Shown piece after piece: positions 35,716 to 45,443 of a stretch of 64,000 nt of DNA. Position 1 is the stretch's first letter. Each line of letters opens with the position of its first letter. Source of the DNA: Thermosynechococcus sp. (GTDB lineage Bacteria; Cyanobacteriota; Cyanobacteriia; Thermosynechococcales; Thermosynechococcaceae). The notes under the pieces are model-generated. The model saw only the letters and a program-made list of their open reading frames with translations. It did not search any database and was not told where the DNA came from. The stretch covers positions 1,581,527 to 1,645,526 of the forward strand of contig NZ_AP024678.1 in assembly GCF_025999095.1 (NCBI RefSeq), in the 5' to 3' direction. The position numbers and the translations under genes were made by a program.

Positions 35716-36153
35716 ATGTTTGGTCAGCGGCGAGTCCAAGCAGATGTGCGTGTCGGGCGTCTCTTAGATCAATTGGGGATTCGTTACCAAGTGGATGAGG
35801 ATGGCGATTACCGTGTTATTTTTGATCTAGGTAACGGGCGATCGCAACAAGCCTTTATTGACTCGCAGACCCAACAACTGGGCAGCTACGAGATTCGCGA
35901 TGTCTGGTCAATTGGCTACATCTGTGACGGCTATCTTGACCAAGAGATAGCTAACTATCTCTTAATTGAAAATAGCACTAAGAAAATTGGCGCTTGGGAA
36001 TTGCGCCCCCTTGCTGATAATAAATACATTGCTGTGTTCTGTAACAAAGTCGCCGCTGATTGTGATGCAGAAGCCCTCAATATGAGTATCCGTATCGTCT
36101 TACAGGTGGCTGACGAATTAGAAAAAATTCTTGAGGCGGGCGATCGCCTCTAG
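35716..36153 (+). CDS. YbjN-like protein of unknown function
   Basis: Protein of 145 residues starting MFGQRRVQADVRVGRLLDQLG; the start is supported by TAGGAG 7 bases upstream. The alternating strand-helix pattern (YQVDEDGDYRVIFDLGNGRSQ, then WELRPLADNKYIAVFCNKV, and a closing helix ALNMSIRIVLQVADELEKIL) resembles YbjN or type III chaperone-like folds. I cannot assign a function. It lies alone between gshA (divergent) and a gap. Confidence 0.6.
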   Translation: MFGQRRVQADVRVGRLLDQLGIRYQVDEDGDYRVIFDLGNGRSQQAFIDSQTQQLGSYEIRDVWSIGYICDGYLDQEIANYLLIENSTKKIGAWELRPLADNKYIAVFCNKVAADCDAEALNMSIRIVLQVADELEKILEAGDRL

Positions 36154-36536
36154 TTTTTAGTTGTTCTAAACCATCCTCAGCACTGATTGCCGCCTAGGGT
36201 GACGCCAGATGCGAGCTGCTGACTGATTCAAACCCCTCGCCGCCACAACTCAAGGGGGGTAAATCATTTCAAAAATAGAAAAAAGATTTTTTGTGGTATC
36301 CCTGCTGCCTATTCCGACTAACTGCGCCGGATAACACATTAGCTGCGATCGCTAGAGGCACACCCTAGCGGGTTGCAGTGGTCTCAATATTATGTACCAA
36401 ATTAAAATATGTGCCAAATTAGCAGGAAAACTGAAGCAGCCAAAACCAATGCTCCTCGGAAGAAGGAACACGATTACACCAGCAATCAGCATATATTCAT
36501 CGCCGTATTGAGCATTTCAAAAACCTACCCTTAGAG
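36154..36536. other. Intergenic region before a short reading frame (383 bp)
   Basis: AT-rich, with one HIP1 site (GCGATCGC) at 36345-36352 and no gene with a proper start. A plus-strand frame is open from 36435 in phase with the ATG at 36537 and reads like protein (HRRIEHFKNLPLE), but has no usual start codon. It could be a decayed 5' end. Confidence 0.5.
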
Positions 36537-36719
36537 ATGCTTTCAGAATCCTTTGTTCAAAATCTCAGTGACGAAGATCAGTTTTTTCTGCTCTTGGCCA
36601 TGAAACAAGAAGAAAAGGATAAGCAGTGGGAGCATCCCGTTAGGACCGGTCTCGGAATTGCTGCGCCAGCGGGGGTCATCCTCCTGCTCTCTCAGCTCTT
36701 TTTTGGTAATCCCTCTTAA
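36537..36719 (+). CDS. Small protein with C-terminal hydrophobic segment, possibly a gene remnant
   Basis: A 60-residue frame: acidic N-terminus (MLSESFVQNLSDEDQFFLLL), basic middle (KQEEKDKQWEHP), and a hydrophobic C-terminus (about 40-57) that could be a membrane helix. The frame is open for another 34 codons upstream without a start, so this may be the end of a larger decayed gene. No family recognised and no clear ribosome site. Confidence 0.4.
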   Translation: MLSESFVQNLSDEDQFFLLLAMKQEEKDKQWEHPVRTGLGIAAPAGVILLLSQLFFGNPS

Positions 36720-36875
36720 TTTGAATGGGTTTGAATGGAGAAGCGCCATCAGGAAGAAAAAGCATGCACCACTCTTTTTAGGGGGAGCCTGTCCCTAAAA
36801 CCCATCCTACCCCTACCTTGAGCGAAATAAAATGTGGTAGCATATCTGCTCTGGCATTATAGATAGTGTTTAGCT

Positions 36876-38459
36876 ATGCCCAAGGTTCTGGTTTCCGATC
36901 CCATTGAACAGGTGGGGCTTGATTTGCTTGCCCAAGTGGCACAAGTAGATGTCAAAATCGGCCTCTCAGAGGAAGAACTGATCAAAATTATTCCCGACTA
37001 CGATGCCCTCATGATTCGATCGGGAACCAAGGTCACGAAAGAGGTGATTGAGGCTGCCAACCAACTGAAAATTATTGGCCGGGCTGGGGTGGGTGTAGAT
37101 AACGTTGATGTGCCTGCCGCCACTCGCAAAGGGATTATGGTGGTCAACTCTCCGGAGGGCAACACCATTGCTGCTGCGGAGCACACCTTAGCGATGATGC
37201 TCTCCCTTGCCCGTCATATTCCCGATGCCAATGCTGCGGTTAAAGCGGGCCAGTGGGATCGCAAACGCTTCACAGGGGTAGAAATTTACAAGAAAACCCT
37301 TGGCATTATTGGCTTGGGTAAAATTGGCTCCCATGTAGCCACGGTTGCCCGGGCCATGGGGATGAAACTCCTTGCCTATGACCCCTATCTTTCAACGGAG
37401 CGAGCTGAACAACTGGGCTGCCGCCTTGTGGAGTTGGATGTTCTCTTTGCGGAGTCAGACTTTATTACACTGCACTTGCCAAAGACTCCCGAAACGCAGC
37501 ATCTGATCAACGCTAAAACTATTGCTAAGATGAAGCCCACGGCCCGCATTATTAACTGTGCGCGGGGCGGCATTATTGATGAGGCAGCCCTTGTGGAAGC
37601 GCTCAAGAGTGGTAGGCTGGCGGGGGCGGCCCTCGATGTCTTTGAAAATGAACCCCTTGAGGCCGATTCTCCCCTGCGGGGTCTGGGCATGGAAGCCATC
37701 TTGACTCCCCACTTGGGGGCGTCTACTGAGGAAGCACAGGTGAATGTGGCTATTGATGTCGCTGAGCAAATTCGCGATGTCCTCCTGGGATTGCCGGCGC
37801 GATCGGCAGTGAATATCCCCGGTCTGCGTCCAGAGGTCCTAGAAAAACTAGCGCCCTATATGCAGTTGGCGGAAACCCTTGGTAACTTGGTGGGGCAGTT
37901 GGCTGGTGGTCGGGTCGAGTCTCTGGAAGTCCGTTTGCAAGGAGAACTGGCCACTAATGACAGTCAGCCCATTGTGATTGCTGCGCTGAAGGGGTTGCTT
38001 TCCCCAGCCTTGCGGGAGCGGGTCAACTATGTGAATGCTGGGTTAGAAGCCAAGGAGCGGGGAATTCGCGTAGTTGAGACTCGCGATGAGTCGCAGCGCG
38101 ACTATGCCGGCTCCCTGACGTTGATTGCCAAAAGCCCATCGGTGACGCGCTCGGTGTCTGGAGCTTTGCTCTCCCACAATGAATTGCGCATCACCAGTAT
38201 TGATGACTTTCCCATTAGTGTGGCGCCAACCCGTTATATGCTGCTGACATTGCACCGCGATATGCCCGGCATTATCGGCAAGATTGGCACCCAGTTGGGG
38301 AGTTTCAATGTCAACATTGCCAGTATGCAGGTGGGACGCAAGATGGTGCGCGGCAATGCGGTGATGGTGATTAGCTTGGACGATCCCCTACCCGAAGGAC
38401 TCTTGGAGGAAATCCTCAAGGTCCCCGGTATTCGGGATGCCTATATCGTGAATTTGTAG
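36876..38459 (+). CDS. serA: D-3-phosphoglycerate dehydrogenase
   Basis: Protein of 527 residues, the long bacterial/plant form. It has a NAD-binding [10 protein letters not shown] near residue 149, catalytic-type CARGGIIDE near 228 and TPHLGAS near 278, an intervening ASB-like domain (about 320-445), and a C-terminal ACT domain ([20 protein letters not shown]). It makes phosphohydroxypyruvate, the first step of serine synthesis; ACT often gives serine feedback. prmA starts 9 bases after its stop, so the two are likely cotranscribed. Confidence 0.96.
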   Translation: MPKVLVSDPIEQVGLDLLAQVAQVDVKIGLSEEELIKIIPDYDALMIRSGTKVTKEVIEAANQLKIIGRAGVGVDNVDVPAATRKGIMVVNSPEGNTIAAAEHTLAMMLSLARHIPDANAAVKAGQWDRKRFTGVEIYKKTLGIIGLGKIGSHVATVARAMGMKLLAYDPYLSTERAEQLGCRLVELDVLFAESDFITLHLPKTPETQHLINAKTIAKMKPTARIINCARGGIIDEAALVEALKSGRLAGAALDVFENEPLEADSPLRGLGMEAILTPHLGASTEEAQVNVAIDVAEQIRDVLLGLPARSAVNIPGLRPEVLEKLAPYMQLAETLGNLVGQLAGGRVESLEVRLQGELATNDSQPIVIAALKGLLSPALRERVNYVNAGLEAKERGIRVVETRDESQRDYAGSLTLIAKSPSVTRSVSGALLSHNELRITSIDDFPISVAPTRYMLLTLHRDMPGIIGKIGTQLGSFNVNIASMQVGRKMVRGNAVMVISLDDPLPEGLLEEILKVPGIRDAYIVNL

Positions 38460-38467
38460 GCACGGTT

Positions 38468-39367
38468 GTGGTGCAGCGTTGGTGGGAAATTACCGTCACT
38501 TGCCAAGCTGAGGCGGAAGAGCTGGTCTATTGGCGCCTGCAATCCTTTGGCTGTCAAGGAACGGCAACTCAACTACAGCAGGGACGGGTGTTGATCCAAG
38601 GCTATGTGCCGCAGCAGCAGGTGACCTTACTGGATATTGCTGCCCTAGGGGTTTGGATTGAGCAGGATGTGGTGGCCCAGGGCTATCTCTCGCCAAAACT
38701 CCACTGGCAGTTGGTGAACGAGCAGGATTGGGCCCATAGTTGGCAAGCCTATTGGCACCCGATACCCGTGGGCGATCGCCTGCTGATTTGTCCCGCTTGG
38801 GAAATGCCGCCCCTCGATAACACACGCTTGGTCATCAAACTGGATCCCGGCATGGCCTTTGGCACAGGCACCCATGAAACCACCCAGCTTTGCCTTGAAG
38901 CCCTAGAGATGCAATTGGATCAGACCTTTGAGCCGCTGCCGCCCACGGTAATTGCTGATATTGGCTGTGGTAGTGGCATTCTGGCGATCGCCAGCCTCTC
39001 GCTGGGGGCACAAAAAGCCTATGCCGTGGACACCTCGGATCTTGCCGTCACCGCCACTCAACGGAATGCAGAACTGAATGGCATTGGAGCCGACCAGTTG
39101 ATTGTCCGCCAAGGAAGTTGGGAGCAGGTTCTCGAACTCGTTGATGGGGTCGTCTGTAACATTTTGGCCTCTGTGATTATTGAGATTCTGCCCCACTTGC
39201 CCGCAATTGTGAAACCCAAGGGCTGGGGTATCTTTAGTGGCATTCTCTTGGATCAAGCAGATCGTGTTGCAGAACAACTGAAACAACAGGGCTGGAGCTT
39301 GGGGAGTGTCTGGCGACGGAACGAGTGGTGTTGTCTCAATGCTCGCTTTGAACGTTTGCCAGACTAA
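38468..39367 (+). CDS. prmA: Ribosomal protein L11 methyltransferase
   Basis: Protein of 299 residues. The SAM motif VIADIGCGSGILAIASLSLGA lies near residue 160, preceded by the family segment KLDPGMAFGTGTHETTQLCLE, and NILASVIIEILP is the catalytic-site region. It trimethylates L11, whose gene rplK is in the same window but far away. Start is GTG at 38468 (a second GTG follows at once). It ends 6 bases from the convergent GT4 gene. Confidence 0.93.
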   Translation: MVQRWWEITVTCQAEAEELVYWRLQSFGCQGTATQLQQGRVLIQGYVPQQQVTLLDIAALGVWIEQDVVAQGYLSPKLHWQLVNEQDWAHSWQAYWHPIPVGDRLLICPAWEMPPLDNTRLVIKLDPGMAFGTGTHETTQLCLEALEMQLDQTFEPLPPTVIADIGCGSGILAIASLSLGAQKAYAVDTSDLAVTATQRNAELNGIGADQLIVRQGSWEQVLELVDGVVCNILASVIIEILPHLPAIVKPKGWGIFSGILLDQADRVAEQLKQQGWSLGSVWRRNEWCCLNARFERLPD

Positions 39368-39373
39368 AGGGAG

Positions 39374-40537
39374 CTAGCTTTTCACCTTGGCCGCAGGTCG
39401 CAGCAAAGAATAGGAGGTCATCACTTCTTGATAACAGGCCTCTAGGCGATCCAAGTTGTGACTAAGGCTATAGCGCTGCAGCACTCGTTGACGGGCTTTG
39501 TCCCCCAGGAGGCGAATCATTTCCGGATGTTGATAAAAAATGGGCAGCAGCGCCTGCAACTGGGTTTTCACATACTGGGGATTCAAGACAATGCCGGCAC
39601 CGGTGAGCACTTCACCATCAGCACCGACATCAGTGGCCAAGCAGGCCAAGCCACAGGCCATGGCCTCTAGGAGCGAAAGGGATAACCCCTCAATTTGCGA
39701 GGGCAGGATGAAGACATCACAGCCACGTAAAATTTGCAGCCGTTCTTGATCATTGATGATCGAGCCGAGCCAGAGAATATTTTGCTCCGGACCGTAATTC
39801 GCCATCAGTGAGGGCATCAGCGCCCCACCCCCCACCATCAGCAACTTACAATCCGAGGGCATTTCTGCTGCGCACCAAGCGCGCAGGAGCGCTTCAACAT
39901 TTTTCTCAATGGCCATTCGCCCTTGGTAGACATAGAGGTAGCGCGCCTTAAAGTCCTCTTTGGCCGTAGAAGGTCCTGGGGTATATTTGCGCGTATCCAC
40001 CCCATTGGGAATCACTCGCAGGGTCTCAGCACCGACCCCAAGACGAATCAGCAGTTCCTTTTGCGATTGGGAAAAGACAATTACGCGGTCATAGCGAGCT
40101 AAAAAGGGGGCATAGAGCTGGTAAGTCATCAAGGCGGTACCCGCCGTTAGGGTACGATACTTTTCGCTATAGGCAGGATGAAATGTGGCAACTAGGGGAA
40201 TCTTTAACTCTTCGCAGATGTCAGGAAGAAAGAAATCGAGGGGAGACAGGGTCAATGAGGCGTGGACAATATCGGGTTTGAGTTTCTTGAGGGATTCAAC
40301 CAGAACTTTGTTGGCTCGCAGGGAGGGCAGGGTATAGACTTGCGATTTATAGAGGCAAGGGAGCGTTACATCTGGCATCTCACCTTCGCGCTCAGCTTCC
40401 TGTTCATCCTCTTGGGCAAAATGCAGAAAGCTCACCTGATAACCGCGATCCAATAGGCCATTGGTAATTTCACGACTATAGGTGACATTGCCACAGGGGG
40501 GAGATTTTTTGCCAAGCCACGCGATATGTAAAGCCAC
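39374..40537 (-). CDS. Glycosyltransferase family 4 (group 1)
   Basis: Protein of 387 residues with the GT-B fold. The second domain shows VYQGRMAIEKNVEALLRAW near 195, GGGALM near 228, and the nucleotide-sugar E-x7-E type segment PSQIEGLSLSLLEAMACGLACLATDVGA near 285. The N-terminus (LGKKSPPCGNVTYSREI) is of the trehalose synthase/mannosyltransferase-like kind. Donor and acceptor are unknown; glycolipid or polysaccharide synthesis is likely. It is the last of six minus-strand genes from 44925. Confidence 0.88.
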   Translation of the reverse strand: MALHIAWLGKKSPPCGNVTYSREITNGLLDRGYQVSFLHFAQEDEQEAEREGEMPDVTLPCLYKSQVYTLPSLRANKVLVESLKKLKPDIVHASLTLSPLDFFLPDICEELKIPLVATFHPAYSEKYRTLTAGTALMTYQLYAPFLARYDRVIVFSQSQKELLIRLGVGAETLRVIPNGVDTRKYTPGPSTAKEDFKARYLYVYQGRMAIEKNVEALLRAWCAAEMPSDCKLLMVGGGALMPSLMANYGPEQNILWLGSIINDQERLQILRGCDVFILPSQIEGLSLSLLEAMACGLACLATDVGADGEVLTGAGIVLNPQYVKTQLQALLPIFYQHPEMIRLLGDKARQRVLQRYSLSHNLDRLEACYQEVMTSYSLLRPAAKVKS

Positions 40538-40577
40538 AATTAGGGATTCCTTTTTATGCGTTGTCCATGGAGCCTAT

Positions 40578-41384
40578 TTATAGAGCAGCGGTACCCACTT
40601 GATCAATGATGCGGATGGGACCATTGACATCGCCGCTGAGAAACTGCCGCAAATAGGGATTATCTGTTGTCTGAGCTTCCCTTTGGGTTCCCTCCCAATA
40701 AATGCGCCCTTGATAGAGCAGGATCAAGCGATCCCCCGTGTGTTCAATCGTACTGTTTTGGTGGGTCACGACAACGTAGGCATGACCCGTCTTCTCCTGT
40801 AATTCACGAATCAGATCCTCAATCACTGTCGAGGCAATGGGATCTAGCCCTGCCGTTGGCTCATCGTAAAGCAGGAGATAGGGATCATCATCGGGGTCTT
40901 CCGGATTATCGACAATGGCACGGGCAAAGCTGACTCGCTTGCGCATCCCCCCAGACAACTGCGCTGGGTAGAGGTCTTCGATGCCAGAGAGGCCGACCAT
41001 CGCCAGTTTTTCACTGACAATTTCGCGGATGCGGGCTTCGGGCAAACGGGTGTGCTGGTACAAATAAAAGCCAACATTCTCAGCAACCGTGAGGGAGTCA
41101 AAGAGGGCAGATTGCTGAAAGACCATGCTCATGCGCAACCGGCACAGACCATCCTGGCGTAAGCCTTGGCGGCGTTGACCGGCCACATAAACTTCGCCCC
41201 GATCAGGAGCAAGTAACCCAGCAATAATTCGCAGAAGCGTTGACTTGCCAGTCCCAGAAGGTCCCAGAATCACAAGGGCATCCTGGGGATAAATCACTAA
41301 ATCCACACCATTGAGGACAGGCTTATTGCCAAAGGCTTTGCAGACACCGCGCAGCTCTACCAATGGTTCGGCCATGTGACCCAT
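40578..41384 (-). CDS. ABC transporter ATP-binding protein, MlaF-like
   Basis: Protein of 268 residues. Walker A is GPSGTGKST near 39, the signature LSGGMRKR near 144, Walker B LLYDEPTAGLDP near 171, and the H-loop His in VVTHQNS near 209. LSGGMRKR is typical of the MlaF/Ttg2A group that moves lipids between inner and outer membranes, together with a permease and an MCE protein not present here. It starts 3 bases after the HEAT gene stop, so they share a transcript. Confidence 0.88.
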   Translation of the reverse strand: MGHMAEPLVELRGVCKAFGNKPVLNGVDLVIYPQDALVILGPSGTGKSTLLRIIAGLLAPDRGEVYVAGQRRQGLRQDGLCRLRMSMVFQQSALFDSLTVAENVGFYLYQHTRLPEARIREIVSEKLAMVGLSGIEDLYPAQLSGGMRKRVSFARAIVDNPEDPDDDPYLLLYDEPTAGLDPIASTVIEDLIRELQEKTGHAYVVVTHQNSTIEHTGDRLILLYQGRIYWEGTQREAQTTDNPYLRQFLSGDVNGPIRIIDQVGTAAL

Positions 41385-41387
41385 CCC

Positions 41388-42143
41388 TTAGCCAAAGGCT
41401 TCTAGTTGTAAATCTTCGATGGCTTGCAGTCCCCGCGCATCCCCCAGCTTAAACAGCGCCGCCTTAGCATCTTCTTGGACGCCCATATCACTGTCTTGGA
41501 GGGCAGCAATCAGTTGATCAATGGCTTGGGTGTAAAGGGGCCCAAGGGGAATTTTGCGACAGGCATGACCCAAGGCCCAAGCACAGTTACTACGCACAGC
41601 AGCGATCGCGTCCTGAGCCAAGGCAAGGGCAAGGGCAGGAATGGCAACCGTAGCCGCCTCTTCACTTGCGTCTGCCACCTGACCCAAGGAACTAGCTGCC
41701 CACAGGCGCACGGCAGAAATATCCGTTTGCAGGGCATGAATCAAGGGGTCAAGGGTTCGGCGATAAATTTCTGGCAAGGGAAAGCGGACGCCACAGTTGC
41801 CCAAAGCCCAAACAATGCCTTTGCGGACATAGCCATTCCAGTCTCGCTCCAATTGCTGAATAAGGGCATCCACCGCTGCCAAACTGGGGTTACGGCCAAG
41901 GGCATAGGCAGCACTGAGGCGAACCAGAGGACAGGGTTCTTGCAGGAGATGGATGAGATAGGGTGTGGCGCGTTCATCCTGCAATTCGCAAAAGGCGCGA
42001 GCCGCCAACATCCGCTCTGTCACATCGGCAGAGGTCAGCAGGGGCAGCATGGCTTCCGGATCGGGGCGATCGCTCTCCTCATTCGGTAGCGCCGCTAGGG
42101 CATCCTCGGAACTGTCCAGAAGGGGGAAATCATTCTCATCCAT
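41388..42143 (-). CDS. HEAT-repeat protein
   Basis: Protein of 251 residues. After an acidic N-terminus (about 1-35) come five or six PBS-lyase-type HEAT repeats (for example LVRLSAAYALGRNPSLAAVDALIQQL and AVRLWAASSLGQVADASEEA). In cyanobacteria such proteins include bilin lyases and scaffold proteins. There is no phycobiliprotein gene nearby, so a lyase role is not supported. It is followed at 3 bases by the MlaF-like gene. Confidence 0.8.
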   Translation of the reverse strand: MDENDFPLLDSSEDALAALPNEESDRPDPEAMLPLLTSADVTERMLAARAFCELQDERATPYLIHLLQEPCPLVRLSAAYALGRNPSLAAVDALIQQLERDWNGYVRKGIVWALGNCGVRFPLPEIYRRTLDPLIHALQTDISAVRLWAASSLGQVADASEEAATVAIPALALALAQDAIAAVRSNCAWALGHACRKIPLGPLYTQAIDQLIAALQDSDMGVQEDAKAALFKLGDARGLQAIEDLQLEAFG

Positions 42144-42176
42144 ACTGTTTAATCTACAGGATGCTTGGAATCCCGA

Positions 42177-42482
42177 CTAGAGCGCACCGTTGACTTCCCC
42201 CCGAAAGCCATAGATTTGACGAGTGCCACCAAAGGCCACTAGTGGCACCACCCGCTCATCCCCCGGCTCAAAGCGAATGGCTGTGCCAGCGGGAATATCT
42301 AAGCGCATTCCTCGTGCTTGTTCACGAGCAAACTGGAGGGCCGGATTGACTTCGTAAAAGTGGTAGTGAGACCCCACCTGAATTGGGCGATCGCCCGTAT
42401 TGGCGACCGTTAAAGTCACCGTTGGCCGGCCCGCATTAAGTTCAATGGTTCCCTCTGCGGGGATCAGTTCACCGGGAATCAT
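42177..42482 (-). CDS. ureB: Urease subunit beta
   Basis: Protein of 101 residues starting [20 protein letters not shown]; contains [24 protein letters not shown] and the ending [21 protein letters not shown]-like segment typical of UreB. It is complete. It assembles with UreA and UreC in urease, which hydrolyses urea with nickel. Neither partner nor accessory gene is near, so urease genes are scattered in this genome, as in several cyanobacteria. It lies 33 bases before the HEAT gene and 35 after pdxH. Confidence 0.92.
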   Translation of the reverse strand: MIPGELIPAEGTIELNAGRPTVTLTVANTGDRPIQVGSHYHFYEVNPALQFAREQARGMRLDIPAGTAIRFEPGDERVVPLVAFGGTRQIYGFRGEVNGAL

Positions 42483-42517
42483 GGGGGTCGCAGCCCATCT
42501 CTAAAGATATCCCTATC

Positions 42518-43153
42518 CTAGGGGTAGAGGCGCACCCGCTGCCAGTGGTCTCCTTGGCGACGATAGCACAGGCGATCGTGGAGGCGATTGGGTCGCCCTT
42601 GCCAAAATTCAATCAGAGTCGGTAGGACACGATAGCCTCCCCAATGCTCTGGCCGAGGGACATTTTCGCCGTAGCGGGCCTCCACTGCCGCCAGGCGGGC
42701 TTCCAGCTCGGCGTAGGACTCTAAAACCTCACTCTGCTGGGAGGCCCATGCCCCCCAACGGCTACCCAGGGGACGACTTTGAAAGTAGGCATCAGACTCC
42801 GCCGCACTAATTTGCTCAACATTGCCCTCAATGCGCACCTGCCGTTCTAGCTCTGCCCACCAAAACACAAGGGCAGCCTTGGGATGGGCGGCTAATTCCC
42901 GACCTTTGCGACTGCGGTAGTTCGTGAAAAAGACAAACCCGCGATCGTCCACTTCCTTGAGCAACACCAGTCGGGCAGCGGGCATCCCATCCAGGCCAAC
43001 TGTGGCCAGTGTCATTGCATTGGGTTCCGGCAACTCGGCGTTGACCGCCTCCGTAAACCAGAGGCGAAACTGTTCGATGGGATCCTCGGCAGCCTCGCTT
43101 TCGAGGAGACGTTGACGACGGTAATCACGGCGCAGATCAGCAATGCTGGTCAT
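42518..43153 (-). CDS. pdxH: Pyridoxamine 5'-phosphate oxidase
   Basis: Protein of 211 residues, standard length. FMN-binding segments [32 protein letters not shown]-type pattern and the C-terminal [20 protein letters not shown] and [10 protein letters not shown] are visible; the protein ends RVRLYP like the family. It makes pyridoxal phosphate. Its ATG overlaps the stop of the DUF2339 gene (ATGA), so the two are translationally coupled. Confidence 0.95.
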   Translation of the reverse strand: MTSIADLRRDYRRQRLLESEAAEDPIEQFRLWFTEAVNAELPEPNAMTLATVGLDGMPAARLVLLKEVDDRGFVFFTNYRSRKGRELAAHPKAALVFWWAELERQVRIEGNVEQISAAESDAYFQSRPLGSRWGAWASQQSEVLESYAELEARLAAVEARYGENVPRPEHWGGYRVLPTLIEFWQGRPNRLHDRLCYRRQGDHWQRVRLYP

Positions 43154-44925
43154 GGGTTTTCTTTGGACTGCTTGTTTGGGAATTCTTCACTGATCCTAGA
43201 GGATTCCACGGGCGATCGCCGCCAGAGGGCGCGGAAAAAATAGCTCAGCAGTAAAAAAATTAAACCAAACCCCATGAATAGGAGCACTCGCCACACCGGC
43301 GCAAGATTGATGAGATCAACCAAGAAAAGCCGCCCTAAAGTAATGATGAGGGTGATTAAGGCCACCGTGCGCACCGCGGCGCTGTCCCGTTGCAACCCAG
43401 CGATGAGCAGTCCCACGCCAAACAGTCCCCAGACAAGGGTGGCTGCCCCCGTGCCCAAGGGTGCTAGTTCGTGCTGAATCCAACTCATCGTTACCCCATA
43501 GCCCAAGGTCCAGTACAGGGGGCGGGTGGGTGGGGGCAAAAAACGAGTACTGACGGCTGCGGCGCCAAGCACCACCAAATGGGTGACAAAAGCCAGATTC
43601 CACAGCGGGGGGCGATCGGCGCCGGTAAAAAGCAGGTGACCAACAAAGCCAAGGCTGAGTAGTCCCCACCAAAGATGGGCAATAATCCGCAGGGGTCGCG
43701 AGGAATAGTGTTGGCTCAGATAATGCAAAATCAGTCCCTCAATCGCCAGGGGTGCCAGGATAAAGCGATTGCTGGAGGAGCGAACAACAATGCCAAAGGC
43801 AATCAGCACAAGTCCCGTCAAGCTATAGACCCAGCGCCAAGGTGGCGGTAGGCGTCGCCAGAGCAGACTAGTTCCGAGGTAAAGCACCCCAAAAAGGATA
43901 AACATCCGCCCCGTTATCGTTGCTGACCACCCCCAGAGGGCAGCACTCAAGCTGAGGGCAATCAGTGGGTTAAAAGGGGCGATCGTTTGACCATAGGGTT
44001 GTGGGGAAGTCTTTTGGGGGCGATATAGCTCCGCTGCGCTGTTGCGATCGCGCCACTGATACCAAGGGGGCAATACCGTAAAGCCCAACCAAGTCAACCC
44101 CAGAATCCCCTGTAACGCCACCACCTGATCAACGTGCTGAACGGTCACAGACACCCTTAACATCACCCATCCCAGCCAAAAGGTTGACAGCAGGAGCGAT
44201 CGCCAGCCCTTTACCGCATAAATTGCCCAGCTGCCTAAGAGGATTAAAAAGGTGTAACTGGCCAAGGCCAAAGGGCGACTAGTCTCTGGGTTGTAGAGCA
44301 GCAAGGGGGTCCCTAGGCCGCCAGCCACACCAATCACTGCAAAGATGGCTCGATTTTGGCGCAACGACATGAAAAACGCCCCCAGGGTTAGCAACACCAT
44401 CACTGGGAAGGCCACCCCCCAAGGCATGACCCTCAAAAACTGATAGCCAGCAAAGATCGTGAGGTAATAGGTTGCGAGGCCACCCCCCTGCAAAAACTGG
44501 CTCAAGATAGCTCGCCGCTGCAACCGCCAGCCCAAGCCCATCAAGGCAGTCCCGATCGCAAAACCCATGGCAACGAGAACTGCATCGCTAATCCAGCCCA
44601 ATTCAACGGCATACCGAAAGAGGAAACCAATCCCCAACAGCAGCAGGCCAATGCCGAGACGGTTGAGCCACAGTTCCCAATTTTGTAGCCAGTCAGCTTG
44701 GGCAGGGGTGGGTGCCACCAATGGGGATTCAGGAGCTTGGGATTGTGCTTTGATCGCCGCCGGTTCCTCAGGTGGCGTTGATGGTGTTGAAGGTTCTGGG
44801 ACTCCAGAAGAAGAGCGGTCTTCACGGAAAATAGCGGTTTGCAGAATCTCGAGCGATCGCTGGAGAGCAGCCACAGCGGCTTCTAAGTTGTCCAGACGAC
44901 GCCGCAAGTCATCCCTGTCTTCCAT
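43150..44925 (-). CDS. DUF2339 multi-pass membrane protein
   Basis: Protein of 591 residues. An N-terminal coiled coil ([20 protein letters not shown]) is followed by a Pro/Ala-rich linker, then about 14-17 membrane helices starting with [22 protein letters not shown], the mark of DUF2339. The function is unknown. The start at 44925 ([10 protein letters not shown]) is supported by AGGGAG 7 bases upstream; an upstream ATG at 44991 is unlikely. It heads the six-gene minus-strand run. Confidence 0.8.
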   Translation of the reverse strand: MEDRDDLRRRLDNLEAAVAALQRSLEILQTAIFREDRSSSGVPEPSTPSTPPEEPAAIKAQSQAPESPLVAPTPAQADWLQNWELWLNRLGIGLLLLGIGFLFRYAVELGWISDAVLVAMGFAIGTALMGLGWRLQRRAILSQFLQGGGLATYYLTIFAGYQFLRVMPWGVAFPVMVLLTLGAFFMSLRQNRAIFAVIGVAGGLGTPLLLYNPETSRPLALASYTFLILLGSWAIYAVKGWRSLLLSTFWLGWVMLRVSVTVQHVDQVVALQGILGLTWLGFTVLPPWYQWRDRNSAAELYRPQKTSPQPYGQTIAPFNPLIALSLSAALWGWSATITGRMFILFGVLYLGTSLLWRRLPPPWRWVYSLTGLVLIAFGIVVRSSSNRFILAPLAIEGLILHYLSQHYSSRPLRIIAHLWWGLLSLGFVGHLLFTGADRPPLWNLAFVTHLVVLGAAAVSTRFLPPPTRPLYWTLGYGVTMSWIQHELAPLGTGAATLVWGLFGVGLLIAGLQRDSAAVRTVALITLIITLGRLFLVDLINLAPVWRVLLFMGFGLIFLLLSYFFRALWRRSPVESSRISEEFPNKQSKENP

Positions 44926-45443
44926 AATCTGACTCCCTACGGACGATATCCCCGTTTTATGCGCTCCAGGGGAGGGCAATTCCTTGGGCAATGCACTTTA
45001 TGGAGTGGCTGGAGGAGCATCGCCACAGGAGTAAAAGAGAAACAAAATTGGGTCAGCCATCGTCCTGTAACACACAGAAAAGGTTACAAAAAGCAAATTT
45101 TCTATCTTAGAAAAATTTTTATTTTTGGTGATCTGAGTCACAAAAGCATTCGGAAATTAAAAACAATTTATTAAAAGTTTATAAAATTTCCTTATTTTCT
45201 CTTATCAACTGTAAATTCCGTCAATGTGCCAGTCTGCGTAGGTTTCACCGCCTTCAGCGCTTTTTTATTCTCTTTCAAAATGTTTGCCACAAACAAAATG
45301 CTCCTGATGCTTGATTCTAGGCCTTCGTGGTAGGTTGAAACAGTTCCGCGATGAGAGCGAACACGGCACCAGTAGGGGGTACCCCTGTGTGATGTTGGTG
45401 CCCTACTGTCCAGCCGTATGGATGCCCTTTTTAACGGACGCCT
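44926..45443. other. Intergenic region between the DUF2339 gene and rlpA (518 bp)
   Basis: The two genes are divergent. The middle (45090-45300) is very AT-rich and should hold promoters, for example TAAAAT at 45182-45187. Near the rlpA side is a set of overlapping inverted repeats, listed separately. No gene was seen. Confidence 0.6.
45365..45408 (+). promoter_or_regulatory. Overlapping inverted repeats (pseudoknot-like order) in the rlpA leader
   Basis: GGCACCA (45365-45371) pairs with TGGTGCC (45396-45402); CAGTAGGG (45370-45377) pairs with CCCTACTG (45401-45408). The arms come in the order A, B, A', B', so in RNA they could form an H-type pseudoknot or two mutually exclusive stems. A perfect GGGGTACCCC palindrome lies at 45376-45385. 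It ends 35 bases before the rlpA ATG. It does not match the c-di-AMP riboswitch sequence that I know from cyanobacteria. Confidence 0.5.

Noticed and set aside
44926-45443. c-di-AMP (ydaO-type) riboswitch before rlpA
   Set aside because: The conserved GGGGAACC and other core parts are absent.
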